Source: Eubacterium sp. TM05-53
GTDB lineage: Bacteria > Bacillota_I > Bacilli_A > Erysipelotrichales > Erysipelotrichaceae
NCBI RefSeq assembly: GCF_003436425.1
Contig: NZ_QSPK01000004.1
Span: 1-64,000 of the forward strand
Reading direction: 5' to 3'
Length of the DNA stretch: 64,000 nt
Of this stretch, positions 54,792 to 62,962 are shown piece after piece. The position numbers were made by a program, and so were the translations under genes. Numbering within the stretch: position 1 is the stretch's first letter; each line of letters opens with the position of its first letter. The notes beneath the pieces were generated by a model. That model was not told the DNA's origin. It did not search any database and saw only the letters and a list, made by a program, of their open reading frames with translations.

Positions 54792-54817
54792 TACATAAAA
54801 AGAGAAGAGGAAGAATT

Positions 54818-56500
54818 ATGAATAAGAGAAGTGTATGTGCCCTAGGTATGGCATTTGTGCTTGCAGGATGCTCTGCAGGTGGATCGGGTTCTGGTAAAGA
54901 ACAAACATTAACCGTTGGTTTGTTTACGGAAATGAATGGAGATTTCTCTCCAATGTATTATCAAACAACAAACGATTCAAACGTAGTTAACTTGGTATAT
55001 CAAGGATTATTGGCATATGACAAGGATGCCAATTTAGTTCCAGAATTGGCAAAAGAATTACCAACTATCAGTGATGATGGAACCACAATGACATTCAAAT
55101 TGAAGAAAGGTGTTAAATTTAGTGATGGATCTAAATTTACTTCAAAAGATGTAAAGGCAACATTTAGCGTAATGGCTGATCCAAGTTATACAGGACGTTT
55201 TTCTAGCAATGTTGATTTCTTGAATGGATATAGTGAATATCATGATGGAGATGCAAAGGAAGTATCTGGTATTGAAACACCAGATGATTATACGGTTGTA
55301 TTCCATTTGTCAAAACCAAAAATTGATGCAGAGTCTACTTTGGGAACACAAAAGATTTGTAGTGCTAAAACATTGAAGTACAAAAAAGGGAAAACTTCAA
55401 ATGTGGAAAAGAATAATAGTAACCCTATTGGAACTGGTCCTTATAAATTGAAATCATTCTCTAAAACGGAAGGTGCTTCATTGGATCGAAATGAAAACTT
55501 TGAAGCTAAGGACGGAGAATATCAGATTTCTAAGATTATGATCAAGAAAACAGAAACTTCGACTGAAATTAAAGAATTAGAAAATGGAACCGTTGATTAT
55601 ATTCCAGATGTAGTCGATGCCAATAAAATCAATACAGTTGCTAAAGATAAAGACAAAGGTTTGACAATGGATTCTTATCCAAGTGATCGTGAAGACTTCT
55701 TGTTTATGAATACGGCTACAGGTGCATGTCAAGATCAGGCAGTACGTCAGGCTTTGGCTTATGGATTTGATCGTGAAGCCTATATCGCAAGCTATTATAA
55801 GCTAGATGATAAAGATGCAAAATTAGCATATGTCCCAGGCATGTTTGGTAACCCGGTATCTGGCGCAAATGGTGCATATATTCGTGGAGAAGAAAAAGTA
55901 GACGGTGCTACTTACTACGATTATGATGTAGAAAAGGCAAAACAAATCTTAGACGATGCTGGATGGACTGTTGGTAGTGATGGTATTCGTGAAAAAGACG
56001 GACAGAAATTATCTATTAAATTCTTGGCTACAAAAGAAAAAGATGCGATGGACACATTGATTCCTATGTTACAAAAACAATGGGGCGAACTTGGTGTCGA
56101 CTTTAAGGCAAACACAATGGAATTTAATACAGTTATTGCGACAGTAGGTGATGATTCAGCCGTTGGTGATTGGGATGTATCTTATTTAGGATTCTCTTAT
56201 GGAAGTCCTGAAGATACAGGTGTTGATTACTTGATTCAATCAGAAGGTGTAAATAACTTTGCTCGTTTAAAAGATGATGAATTAGATTCATACTTAGCTG
56301 CAGGTGCTTATACAGCTGATAAAGAGGCTTCAGCTGCTGCTTACTTAAAGGCTTATGTTCGTCAAACTGAATTGTGTGCATACTTACCTACAGATGGTGT
56401 ACAAACATATTGTTTACGTAATAAGAAAGTAAAAGGAATGAAGACTTCTTCAACGTTTATTTGGTCACAATCAATGGCTACAGCATATATTGATGATTAA
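54818..56500 (+). CDS. family 5 solute-binding lipoprotein (oligopeptide/nickel type), paralogue 1
   Basis: Extracellular receptor of an ABC importer. A lipoprotein signal peptide ends in the lipobox VLAGC (Cys18), followed by a Gly/Ser linker. SBP_bac_5 hallmarks are NVVNLVYQGLLAYDKDANLVPELAKELP, MTFKLKKGVKFSDGSKFTSKD and NPIGTGPYKLKSF. Length 560. The protein at 61212 is a close paralogue along its whole length. No permease or ATPase gene is in the window, so the transporter core lies elsewhere or is shared. The ligand is unknown. Confidence 0.9.
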   Translation: MNKRSVCALGMAFVLAGCSAGGSGSGKEQTLTVGLFTEMNGDFSPMYYQTTNDSNVVNLVYQGLLAYDKDANLVPELAKELPTISDDGTTMTFKLKKGVKFSDGSKFTSKDVKATFSVMADPSYTGRFSSNVDFLNGYSEYHDGDAKEVSGIETPDDYTVVFHLSKPKIDAESTLGTQKICSAKTLKYKKGKTSNVEKNNSNPIGTGPYKLKSFSKTEGASLDRNENFEAKDGEYQISKIMIKKTETSTEIKELENGTVDYIPDVVDANKINTVAKDKDKGLTMDSYPSDREDFLFMNTATGACQDQAVRQALAYGFDREAYIASYYKLDDKDAKLAYVPGMFGNPVSGANGAYIRGEEKVDGATYYDYDVEKAKQILDDAGWTVGSDGIREKDGQKLSIKFLATKEKDAMDTLIPMLQKQWGELGVDFKANTMEFNTVIATVGDDSAVGDWDVSYLGFSYGSPEDTGVDYLIQSEGVNNFARLKDDELDSYLAAGAYTADKEASAAAYLKAYVRQTELCAYLPTDGVQTYCLRNKKVKGMKTSSTFIWSQSMATAYIDD

Positions 56501-56504
56501 TAAG

Positions 56505-56533
56505 AAAAGGATTTCGTTTGAAATCCTTTTTTT
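56505..56533. terminator. bidirectional terminator between paralogue 1 and the DeoR gene
   Basis: AAAAGGATTTC-GTTT-GAAATCCTTTT followed by T; it serves both convergent genes. Confidence 0.8.
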
Positions 56534-57278
56534 AAACCTTAATGATTTGAATGTTCTGGTTATTGAGCTCTTCGATATAGGAAGAATCAATAGAATGATC
56601 AGTTATAACTGTTTTTACTTTGTTTTTTAAATTTAGTGGAACGACTCCACGCTTAGAAAATTTATCACTCTCTGTTAAGACAATGATTTGTTCAGCCTGA
56701 TGTGACATATCACGTACGGCTTGAGCACGCATTTGATCACGGTTTGAAAAACCAATTTTAGAATCATATCCATCGGTACCGATGAAAAAATAATCGACAA
56801 AAAAATTAGATACACATTCCTGCACCATAGGGCCGACCATAACTTGTGAATCTTGTTGATAAATACCACCTAGAAGGATGATTTGAAAATTAGATTTTCC
56901 ACGTATATAGGCTGCGATAAAAGCACTGTTAGTTATGATTGTTAAGTCTTTATGAAGTTGTGTTAACGTATCGGCTAAAAGTGCACAACAACTACCACTT
57001 TCAATCATAATTGTATCGCCCTCACTTACAAGTTCGGCAGCTTTTAAGGCTATTTTTTTCTTTTCCTCATAATGATATGCGATTCTGCCATTGATATCAT
57101 CTGCACTGCATAAAACAGCATATCCATGTTCACGTTTGATGATTCCTTTAGCTTCTAATGCATCTAAATCTTTGCGAACCGTCACTTGTGAAACATCTAA
57201 ATATTCAGCTAGTTGAGAAACTTCAACTTTCTTTTCAGATGTCAGTAATTCTAATATTTTATTTGTTCTATTTTTCAT
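56532..57278 (-). CDS. DeoR-family transcriptional regulator
   Basis: The N-terminal DeoR helix-turn-helix (RTNKILELLTSEKKVEVSQL and VSQVTVRKDLDALEAKG, then IIKREHG) is followed by a DeoRC sensor domain related to sugar-phosphate isomerases (GDTIMIESGSCCALLADTL, LTIITNSAFIAAYI, FFIGTDGYD). Members usually respond to phosphorylated sugars or related metabolites. It lies downstream of the glycyl-radical activase on the same strand and is probably co-transcribed, so it is the likely regulator of the glycyl radical enzyme genes. Confidence 0.9.
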   Translation of the reverse strand: MKNRTNKILELLTSEKKVEVSQLAEYLDVSQVTVRKDLDALEAKGIIKREHGYAVLCSADDINGRIAYHYEEKKKIALKAAELVSEGDTIMIESGSCCALLADTLTQLHKDLTIITNSAFIAAYIRGKSNFQIILLGGIYQQDSQVMVGPMVQECVSNFFVDYFFIGTDGYDSKIGFSNRDQMRAQAVRDMSHQAEQIIVLTESDKFSKRGVVPLNLKNKVKTVITDHSIDSSYIEELNNQNIQIIKV

Positions 57279-57325
57279 TTGTATCGATTCCTATCATTTT
57301 GTTTATATAATAAGGTTTTTTTGTT

Positions 57326-58240
57326 TCAAATGAAAGCATTTATATTATTTTCTTTAAATACATTTAAATACTCTTTTAAATCTTCTGGATGATAAGAAGG
57401 AACATTTTCATAATCGTATTTTTGGTTTAAAAGATGATACTTATTTTCTCCAAATTGATGGAATGGTAGAAGCTGACACTTGTTTATTCCCATGTTATGA
57501 AGTGTTTTCGCAAATTCTTTTGCGTCTTCTAAAGAATCATTAAATTCTGGAATGACAGGGATTCGCGGAAGAACTGTTTTACCACTTTCGATGGCATGTT
57601 TCATGTTGAGCAAAGGCAATTCGTTTGAAACGTTTGTACCTTCTATGTGCTTGTCTGCACTCCAATGTTTCATATCAAAAAGAATGTAATCAACTTGTTC
57701 CATGACCCAATCAAATGTTTCTTGTGTCGCAAAACCAGTTGTTTCACAACACGTATGAAGCCCCTCTTCTTTGGCTGCTAGAAGGAGTTCTCTTGAAAAA
57801 TCTGGTTGAAGTAAGAGTTCACCTCCAGAAAGAGTAAGTCCACCACCACTTTCTTCGTAGAATACTTGATCTTGTAAAACGATCTTAAGTATTTCTTCTA
57901 CTGATTTTTGTTCGCCCTGTGCATCTAATGCGTTGTTTATACATTCATTCACACATTTTTTGCATCCATTACATTGATTATGGTTGATTTTGATGAATGT
58001 GCCACTTACACCTATGGCATTTTGTGGACATGTTTCAATACAATGATGACAGTTTATACATTTTTTTTGATCCCAAAGAATTTGTGTTTGCACAAGCTGA
58101 CTCTCAGGATTTGCACACCACTTGCAACGAAGGGGACATCCCTTTAGAAAAACGGTAGTACGTATGCCTGGACCATCATTTACACTGAATTTTTGAATAT
58201 TAAAAATAATGCCTGTTGTATTTCGATTTGCTTTTTCCAT
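57326..58240 (-). CDS. glycyl-radical enzyme activating enzyme (radical SAM, two extra ferredoxin clusters)
   Basis: The radical SAM cluster motif CxxxCxxC is GCPLRCKWCANPESQ (about 35-49), preceded by NDGPGIRTTVFLK. A ferredoxin insert carries two more 4Fe-4S motifs (CINCHHCIETCP and CNGCKKCVNEC), as in activases of the diol dehydratase, CutD and HPAD type rather than PflA itself. The SAM-binding GGE motif is SGGELLLQP. Length 304. It is transcribed divergently from the glycyl radical enzyme it should activate, across a 150-base shared promoter region. Confidence 0.92.
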   Translation of the reverse strand: MEKANRNTTGIIFNIQKFSVNDGPGIRTTVFLKGCPLRCKWCANPESQLVQTQILWDQKKCINCHHCIETCPQNAIGVSGTFIKINHNQCNGCKKCVNECINNALDAQGEQKSVEEILKIVLQDQVFYEESGGGLTLSGGELLLQPDFSRELLLAAKEEGLHTCCETTGFATQETFDWVMEQVDYILFDMKHWSADKHIEGTNVSNELPLLNMKHAIESGKTVLPRIPVIPEFNDSLEDAKEFAKTLHNMGINKCQLLPFHQFGENKYHLLNQKYDYENVPSYHPEDLKEYLNVFKENNINAFI

Positions 58241-58279
58241 TGTGTTGATCTCCTTGAATGTATTATAACACGTTGAAGT

Positions 58280-58372
58280 TGCGAATGAAAGCTTATTAAA
58301 TTATGAATGAAATGTATTGACACGATATGAGCTAAGTGATACTTTAAAAGCAGATATTAGTTACGAATGAAA
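58280..58372. promoter_or_regulatory. promoter and repeated GAATGAAA sites before the glycyl radical enzyme gene
   Basis: TTGACA (58317-58322), 17 bases, and TACTTT (58340-58345) form a promoter. GAATGAAA occurs three times: within 58280-58290 (TGCGAATGAAA), 58302-58312 (TATGAATGAAA) and 58362-58372 (TACGAATGAAA). These lie on both sides of the promoter and are candidate DeoR-regulator sites. Confidence 0.55.
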
Positions 58373-58389
58373 TAAATAGGAGAGTATAT

Positions 58390-60807
58390 ATGGAAAATGC
58401 AGAACATTTTGGGACATTGACTAAACGAATGAAGGAATTTCGTGAAGAAGTATTGGATGAGAAACCTTATATTGATGCTGAACGTGCAATTTTAGCTACA
58501 GAAGCTTATAAAGAAAATTTAAATCAACCACGAGTAATGGTTCGAGCTAAAATGCTAGAAAAAATATTGGATCATATGAGTATATATATTGAGGATAAAT
58601 CTCTTTTGGCAGGAAACCAAGCGACTAAGAATCGTAATGCTCCAATTTTTCCTGAATATACTATGGAATTTGTGATCAACGAATTGGATCAGTTTGAAAA
58701 AAGAGATGGGGACGTCTTCTATATCACAGAGAAGACGAAGGAACAACTTAGAGAAATTGCACCATTCTGGGAAAACAATAATTTACGTGCAAGAGGAGAA
58801 GCACTTCTTCCTGAAGAAGTTCGTGTTTTTATGGAAACCGGTGTATTTGGAATGGAAGGCAAGCTAAATGCCGGAGATGCGCATTTGGCGGTGAACTATG
58901 AGCGCATCTTGAAGGATGGATTAAAAGGATACGAAAAGCGTGTAAAAGAATGTAAAGCATCTCTTGATTTGACGGATCCTGATAGTATTGACAAGTATTG
59001 TTTCTATAATGCAGTTCTTATTGTGTTAGATGCAGTACGTACTTTTGCGAATCGTTATAGTGTTCTTGCGAAGAAATTAGCAGAAAAAGAATTGAATCAA
59101 GAACGTAAACTAGAACTATTAGAGATGAGTAGAATTTGTGCAAAAGTTCCGTATGAACCAGCGGAAACTTTTCAAGAAGCTGTACAATCCGTATGGTTTA
59201 TTCAATTGATTCTACAAATTGAATCCAATGGACATTCTTTAAGTTATGGAAGATTCGATCAATATATGTATCCATATTATGATCGAGATATTAAAAACGG
59301 AAATATTACAGAAACAGAGGCTTTGGAACTATTGACTTGTTTGTGGATCAAAACACTAACAATCAATAAAGTACGTTCTCAAGCACATACATTAAGTTCA
59401 GCAGGTTCTCCTATGTATCAAAATGTAACGATTGCAGGTCAGACAACAGATAAAAAGGATGCGGTCAATGATTTGAGTTTCTTAGTTTTAAAATCAGTTG
59501 CACAGACTCGTTTGACACAACCAAATTTAACTGTTCGTTATCACAAGAATATCAATAAACAATTCTTTGATGAATGTGTAGAAGTTATGCGTTTAGGATT
59601 TGGTATGCCTGCATTGAACAATGATGAAATTATAATTCCTTCATTTATGGATTGGGGCGTTAAAGAAGAAGATGCCTATAATTACAGTGCCATAGGCTGT
59701 GTAGAAACAGCGGTTCCAGGTAAATGGGGATATCGTTGCACAGGCATGTCTTATATCAATTTTCCAAGAATGCTTTTGTGTACGATGAATAATGGTGTGG
59801 ATCTTACAAGTAATAAACGTTTCACAAAGGGTTATGGCTATTTTACCGAAATGGAAAATTATGAAGAGCTATTAAAAGCATGGGATAAGACGGTAAGGGA
59901 AATCACTCGTTATAGTGTGATTGTTGAAAATGTGATTGATAAAGCGTCTGAAAGAGATGTACCTGATGTTCTTTGTTCAGCTTTAACAGATGATTGCATT
60001 GCCAGAGGTAAAATAATCAAAGAAGGTGGAGCTGTATATGATTTTATTTCAGGTCTACAAGTTGGAATCGCAAATATGGCAGATTGCTTGGCCGCAATAA
60101 AGAAGTTGGTATATGAAGAAAAGAAAATCACAAGACAAGAACTTTGGGATGCAATCTTAGATGATTTTTCATCACCAAAAAATAAGAAGATTCAGGAAAT
60201 GTTGATTCGTGAAGCTCCAAAATATGGAAATGATGATGACTACGTAGATCAATTGATTGTGGAAGCGTATGATTCTTATATTGATGAAATCAAAAAATAT
60301 CCAAATACGCGATATAATAGAGGACCAATTGGTGGTATTCGTTATGCGGGAACTTCATCAATTAGTGCAAATGTTGGACAAGGTATGTCTACGATGGCTA
60401 CACCTGATGGTCGAAATGCGTTCGAACCTTTGGCAGAAGGCTGCAGTCCGGCTCATAATAGTGATAAGAATGGTCCAACGGCTGTGTTTAAAAGTGTATC
60501 TAAGCTTCGTACAAATAAAATTACAGGTGGAGTTTTACTAAATCAGAAAATGACGCCGCAAATGTTGTCAACAGAGGAAAACCGTCAAAAACTAGAATTG
60601 TTGATTCAAACATTCTTCAATCGTTTACATGGATATCACGTGCAATATAACATTGTTTCTAAGGAAACTTTGATTGATGCGCAGAAGCATCCTGAAAAAC
60701 ATAAAGATTTAATTGTTCGTGTAGCTGGATATAGTGCTTTCTTCAATGTGCTTTCCAAAAAGACGCAAGATGATATTATTGGACGAACAGAGCAGTCTTT
60801 AATGTAA
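58390..60807 (+). CDS. glycyl radical enzyme of the PFL2/diol-dehydratase/decarboxylase class, substrate unknown
   Basis: An 805-residue glycyl radical enzyme. The thiyl cysteine is Cys437 in SAIGCVETAVPGKWG; GCVE, with Glu two residues after Cys, is the motif of dehydratases, lyases and some decarboxylases, not of pyruvate formate-lyase (which has CC). The radical glycine is Gly780 in VRVAGYSAFFNVLSKKTQDD. Active-site scaffold segments include GHSLSYGRFDQYMYPYYDRDI up to its Asp. The divergent activase and DeoR gene complete the module. The actual substrate cannot be read by eye. No microcompartment shell genes are nearby. Confidence 0.9.
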   Translation: MENAEHFGTLTKRMKEFREEVLDEKPYIDAERAILATEAYKENLNQPRVMVRAKMLEKILDHMSIYIEDKSLLAGNQATKNRNAPIFPEYTMEFVINELDQFEKRDGDVFYITEKTKEQLREIAPFWENNNLRARGEALLPEEVRVFMETGVFGMEGKLNAGDAHLAVNYERILKDGLKGYEKRVKECKASLDLTDPDSIDKYCFYNAVLIVLDAVRTFANRYSVLAKKLAEKELNQERKLELLEMSRICAKVPYEPAETFQEAVQSVWFIQLILQIESNGHSLSYGRFDQYMYPYYDRDIKNGNITETEALELLTCLWIKTLTINKVRSQAHTLSSAGSPMYQNVTIAGQTTDKKDAVNDLSFLVLKSVAQTRLTQPNLTVRYHKNINKQFFDECVEVMRLGFGMPALNNDEIIIPSFMDWGVKEEDAYNYSAIGCVETAVPGKWGYRCTGMSYINFPRMLLCTMNNGVDLTSNKRFTKGYGYFTEMENYEELLKAWDKTVREITRYSVIVENVIDKASERDVPDVLCSALTDDCIARGKIIKEGGAVYDFISGLQVGIANMADCLAAIKKLVYEEKKITRQELWDAILDDFSSPKNKKIQEMLIREAPKYGNDDDYVDQLIVEAYDSYIDEIKKYPNTRYNRGPIGGIRYAGTSSISANVGQGMSTMATPDGRNAFEPLAEGCSPAHNSDKNGPTAVFKSVSKLRTNKITGGVLLNQKMTPQMLSTEENRQKLELLIQTFFNRLHGYHVQYNIVSKETLIDAQKHPEKHKDLIVRVAGYSAFFNVLSKKTQDDIIGRTEQSLM

Positions 60808-60834
60808 ATAAATGAAAATCCTTTGAAAAAATAG

Positions 60835-60863
60835 TTGAAAACAGATTTTGCTAGGTGTATCCT
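60835..60863 (+). promoter_or_regulatory. promoter of the second T-box transcript
   Basis: TTGAAA (60835-60840), 17 bases, TATCCT (60858-60863); start expected near 60870, just before T-box stem I. Confidence 0.5.
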
Positions 60864-60869
60864 ATAGAC

Positions 60870-61134
60870 AACCGATGCGAAAGAGATCAAACTAAGAACC
60901 GGATACAAAGAGATTCTAGTATTGGTGGAAGCTAGATTATTACGACTTGGCAAATGGACTTTCAAGGGCAAGGTGAAAAGAAATTCTGAGTAGCTGCGAC
61001 GTGTTCCGTGCGTTAAATGGATCGAATGTGATGGCATTCTAGAGGTGGGTATAACTATACCAATTCAGGTGGTACCGCAGATTATTTTGATATTCTGTCC
61101 TGTGTCAAATTTTTAATTTGATGCAGGATTTTTT
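60870..61134 (+). promoter_or_regulatory. T-box riboswitch, tryptophan-type, upstream of a solute-binding protein gene
   Basis: The T-box is GGTGGTACCGCAG (61068-61080). The terminator is TCCTGTGTCAAAT (61098-61110) pairing with ATTTGATGCAGGA (61116-61128) with two wobble pairs, followed by T6. In stem I, TCTAG/CTAGA closes a distal GGTGGAAG loop, CTAAG pairs with CTTGG, and GAAAG pairs with CTTTC. The internal loop between these has CAAATGGA on its 3' strand, so the specifier is TGG (60955-60957) followed by A. TGG is tryptophan. A Trp-rich leader peptide directly downstream supports this. Confidence 0.85.
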
Positions 61135-61157
61135 ATTTATAAGGAGAGTGATGAAAA

Positions 61158-61190
61158 GTGTTAGCTGACTGGTGGTGGTACAAAGAATAA
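61158..61190 (+). CDS. tryptophan leader peptide MLADWWWYKE
   Basis: GTG 61158 opens a ten-codon frame with three consecutive TGG codons (61170-61178) and a TAA at 61188-61190. AAGGAG lies at 61141-61146. The stop is only six bases before the AGGAGG ribosome-binding site of the downstream gene, so a ribosome reaching the stop would cover that site, while one stalled at the Trp codons would leave it free. The arrangement matches the rtpLP leader that controls anti-TRAP in Bacillus subtilis, which also follows a Trp T-box. Here the target is a transporter receptor. Confidence 0.75.
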   Translation: MLADWWWYKE

Positions 61191-61211
61191 ATGATTAGGA
61201 GGAAAAAGAAT

Positions 61212-62870
61212 ATGTACAAGAAATTATTGGCATATGGATTAGCTTTATTAATGTGTGGATGTAGCGCAAAAGCTGCAGGTAATAATCAAGTGTTGACCGT
61301 TGGGTTGAGTTCTGAAATGAATGGAACCTTTTCACCTATGTATTACCAAACGACAAATGATTCTTATGTTGTGGATTTGGTTTATCAAGGGTTGTTGAAA
61401 TACAACAAAAAAGGAGAGTTAGTTGCAGATTTGGCTAAGTCCTTACCTGAAATCAGTGAAGATGGCAAGACAATGACTTTTAAATTAAAGAAAGGCATCC
61501 AGTTTAGTGATGGATCCAAGTTTACTTCAAAAGATGTGCAGACAACATTTACCGTTATGGCCGATCCAAGCTATACAGGTCGTTTTGTGAACAACGTTGA
61601 TTTTTTAGATGGTTATAGCGAATATCATGATGCAGATGCATCTAGCTTTAATGGCATTGAAACGCCAGATAACTATACAGTTGTTTTCCATTTGGATAAG
61701 CCAAGAATTGATGCGGTTTCTACCCTTGGAACACAGAAAATCTGTAGTGCTGAATATTTAAATTATAAAAAAGGTAAAACAGAAAACATTGAAAAGAAGA
61801 ATAGTAAGCCAATTGGAACGGGGGCTTATGTATTGAAGAAGTTTGAGAAGACAAGTGGGGCTAGTTTAGTTTTAAATTCAGAGTTTAAGGCTAAAAAAGG
61901 ACAATATCAAATTTCAAAGATCATGATCAAAAAGACAGATACTTCAACAGAAGTTAAAGAATTGGAAAATGGAACAGTGGACTATATTCCGGATGTGATT
62001 GAGGCAAATAAAATTAAATCTGTTCAAAAGAATAAGAGTTTATCCGTAGATTCTTATCCAAGTGATCGTGAAAGCTTCATTATCTTTAATTCATATGCGG
62101 GAGCTTGCAGTGATGTTGCGGTAAGAAAAGCCATCGGATATGGATTTAATGCACAAGAATATATTGATAATTACTATCAAATTGAAGGCATGGCTTATAA
62201 GCCTGGTACTTTTGGAAATCCTGTTTCTTTAAATAACGGACCAATGATTCGTAATGAAGAAAAGGTCGATGGCGTTACTTATTATGATTATGATGTAGAA
62301 AAGGCCAACCAAATCTTAGAGGATGCAGGATATAAATTGGCAGATGATGGATATCGTTATAAAGATGGTGAAAAATTAATAGTTCGTTTCTTGGCAAATA
62401 AGGATAAGGATTCTTTGGATTCTTTGATTCCAGTTTTACAAAAGTGTTTAAATGCGATCGGAATTGATTTTAAAGCCAATACAGTTGAATTTAATACGGT
62501 CATTAATACAGTGCAGGATGATGCACAAACAGGTAGCTGGGATGCAACATATCTTGGATTTTCTTATGGATCTCCAGGTGATACAGGTATTAATTTCATT
62601 TTAAGAACAGGTGCTACAAATAATTTTGGTCGTTTAAGTGATGAACAACTAGATACGTATCTAGATGCAGGCATGTATACTTCAGATAATGAAGTATCTA
62701 AAGAGAATTATCATAATGCGTTAGTTCGTCAAAGTGAACTATGTGGTTATTTGCCTGTAGATTCAACTAAAACATATTGCTTAAGAAATAAGAATATTAA
62801 AGGAATGCATACAACATCTATTTATAATTGGGCTCAATCTATTGCGACAGCTCATATTGTAAATAAATAA
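61212..62870 (+). CDS. family 5 solute-binding lipoprotein, paralogue 2, under tryptophan control
   Basis: The lipoprotein signal peptide ends LLMCGC (Cys17). The body parallels the protein at 54818 almost segment by segment (EMNGTFSPMYYQTTNDSYVV, KGIQFSDGSKFTSKD, MADPSYTGRF, PIGTGAYVLKKFEK). AGGAGG at 61197-61202 sets ATG 61212. Because a Trp T-box and a Trp leader peptide control it, the ligand is probably tryptophan, a Trp-containing peptide or a Trp precursor. Paralogue 1 has neither element. No permease genes adjoin it. A hairpin terminator follows. Confidence 0.9.
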   Translation: MYKKLLAYGLALLMCGCSAKAAGNNQVLTVGLSSEMNGTFSPMYYQTTNDSYVVDLVYQGLLKYNKKGELVADLAKSLPEISEDGKTMTFKLKKGIQFSDGSKFTSKDVQTTFTVMADPSYTGRFVNNVDFLDGYSEYHDADASSFNGIETPDNYTVVFHLDKPRIDAVSTLGTQKICSAEYLNYKKGKTENIEKKNSKPIGTGAYVLKKFEKTSGASLVLNSEFKAKKGQYQISKIMIKKTDTSTEVKELENGTVDYIPDVIEANKIKSVQKNKSLSVDSYPSDRESFIIFNSYAGACSDVAVRKAIGYGFNAQEYIDNYYQIEGMAYKPGTFGNPVSLNNGPMIRNEEKVDGVTYYDYDVEKANQILEDAGYKLADDGYRYKDGEKLIVRFLANKDKDSLDSLIPVLQKCLNAIGIDFKANTVEFNTVINTVQDDAQTGSWDATYLGFSYGSPGDTGINFILRTGATNNFGRLSDEQLDTYLDAGMYTSDNEVSKENYHNALVRQSELCGYLPVDSTKTYCLRNKNIKGMHTTSIYNWAQSIATAHIVNK

Positions 62871-62910
62871 CACATGATGTATTCTAATGAATATTAGGGC
62901 AAAGCAAAGT

Positions 62911-62946
62911 CCTGTACTAACTTAATGTTGGTGCAGGCTTTTCTTG
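62911..62946 (+). terminator. terminator between paralogue 2 and the MATE gene
   Basis: CCTGTACTAAC pairs with GTTGGTGCAGG (two wobble pairs), then CTTTTCTT. Confidence 0.65.
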
Positions 62947-62962
62947 TATGGGGAGGAATTTT

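Noticed and set aside
61151-61168. ATG at 61151 as the leader peptide start (MKSVS)
   Set aside because: It is very close to the RBS and codes for only five residues without a signal. The GTG frame with three Trp codons is the meaningful one.
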